Position numbers and translations under genes: made by a program. Positions 63,198-64,000 of a stretch of DNA of 64,000 bases are shown one piece after another. A model generated the notes under the pieces. The model was not told the origin of the DNA. It made no database searches and worked only from the letters and a program-made list of their open reading frames with translations. The stretch's first letter is position 1. Each line of letters opens with the position of its first letter. Origin of the DNA: Carettochelys insculpta (lineage: Eukaryota > Chordata > Testudines > Carettochelyidae); contig NC_134152.1 of the NCBI RefSeq assembly GCF_033958435.1, positions 24,464,001-24,528,000 of the forward strand. Direction: 5' to 3'.

Positions 63198-63403
63198 GTA
63201 AGGCATAGAAGATGTATATTTTAAAAATGGCTTTTGTACAGCTGTGTAAGTCAAATTGTTCTCTGGGATAGCACAGATGAAGAAAATGCCACACACCTTT
63301 GGTATGCCTTACACACGTGCTACAACTGCTTACTAACTTCTGAAAATAAGTAATGCTGCCCTGCAGTATTGCAGTCTAACGCAGTATGCCTCAGGGACTG
63401 GAT

Positions 63404-63949
63404 AGGTAAGGCCCTAAAATTAAAAATGTGTTACAAACCATGAAATAAGCCCTTCCCCATGAAATCTGATCTCTCCCTTGAGTTTGGGAGCACCCCAGCC
63501 AGAAACCTCCTATCTGCAGATCCAGCTGGACTGGGGAGGGAGAGGACTTGCCTTTCTCTTCACCAGCCACTCTCACACTTAGGAGGGAATCAGACCCACC
63601 TTGGAAGGCCCAACTTCCTGCCTTCTGGAAGTTTCTGCAGCTAGAGGAGACATGTGAAGGTGGGTTGGATATCTCCCTGTGCTCTTGGGAATGCCCTAAC
63701 CAGGGAACTCTTGACTGCGAGTCCCTGCTGGGTTTGGGGGAGATAGGACTTGTGCTTCCCCTTGCATGGCAGCTCTGGAGAGGAGAGAGAAAGATCAGTT
63801 TCATTTCCAGGCACCTTTAGGATTGGGACTTCCCATGGTTACAAATCTGAAATTCCAGGTGTAAACAGCTGAAAATGTGAAATTGATTAATTTTAAAACT
63901 CTGGCTGTGAAATTGATCAAAACCAGCTGCATATTTGGTAGAGTCCTAA
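63404..63949. mobile_element. fold-back DNA element, tagggcccta type
   Basis: Left 'taaggccctaaaattaaaaa' and right 'catatttggtagagtcctaa' are rough inverted repeats. 'ccccatgaaatctgatctct' follows the left end, as in a common turtle element related to the outer ends of 36507-37146. GC-richer interior without a transposase. Confidence 0.5.
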
Positions 63950-64000
63950 TCAGGTCCAGTATGAAGGAGAAGACTAACCTTGCCCTCTGTTCTAATCAGT

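Larger units (their letters stand above)
53063..62995 (+). other. TRRAP intron e30-e31 (9.9 kb)
   Basis: 53063-55823 is AT-rich intron without recognisable repeats. DIRS copy B fills 55824-61825. A CR1 fragment lies at 62329-62570. The last 400 bases hold only T-rich tracts. Confidence 0.75.

Overview
This is vertebrate nuclear DNA, very probably from a turtle. The host sequence is AT-rich, and short exons with GT/AG borders are separated by long introns full of CR1-type LINE fragments, a tRNA-derived SINE with a CR1-like tail, Penelope-like (PLE) fragments, many fold-back DNA transposons and two DIRS-type retrotransposons. That repeat mix is what I know from turtle genomes. The assignment rests on recognising repeat families from memory, not on a search.

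One host gene runs through the whole window on the + strand: TRRAP, the giant PIKK-family pseudokinase scaffold of the SAGA and TIP60/NuA4 acetyltransferase complexes. I resolve 31 consecutive internal exons (e1-e31, local numbering) from 211 to 63197. All reading phases join without a gap, giving about 1,705 codons (1,716 with a longer form of e28), roughly 44% of a protein of about 3,860 residues. The first and last exons of the gene lie outside. The window covers the middle helical-repeat region, the basic nuclear-localisation segment (e11), an acidic VKQE-containing linker (e20-e21) and a large part of the FAT domain (about e23-e31).

Layout: 1-15k has exons e1-e13 with small fold-back elements, PLE tails, a CR1 and a Cry-type SINE. 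15-24k has e14-e16 and larger fold-back elements, one with a pogo/Tigger-like MITE nested inside. 24.4-32.7k is one intron holding a PLE fragment and, inside an older CR1, a complete-length DIRS-type element (copy A, about 6.1 kb). 32.7-41.3k has the dense exon run e18-e26. 41.3-53k has e27-e30 with a family of TTCGAA fold-back MITEs, a long TG/TA microsatellite, an unexplained in-frame terminal-exon-like segment (44415-44522) and a CR1 six bases from a splice donor. 53-63k is one intron with a second, more decayed DIRS copy (copy B, about 6.0 kb). 63-64k has e31 and a final repeat.

The two DIRS copies are the most informative accessory sequence. Each has split inverted termini, an internal complementary region, a gag-like ORF, a reverse transcriptase/RNase H/methyltransferase-like ORF and a tyrosine recombinase with an R-HxxR-Y set. 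Both are broken, but at different places, so each shows what the other lost. They sit in the same orientation about 30 kb apart and flank 13 TRRAP exons. I found no evidence of a wholly new biological system. The best leads are the copy-specific bases shared by the DIRS internal region and right end, the possible alternative TRRAP terminal exon, and hammerhead-like cores in two PLE repeat families.
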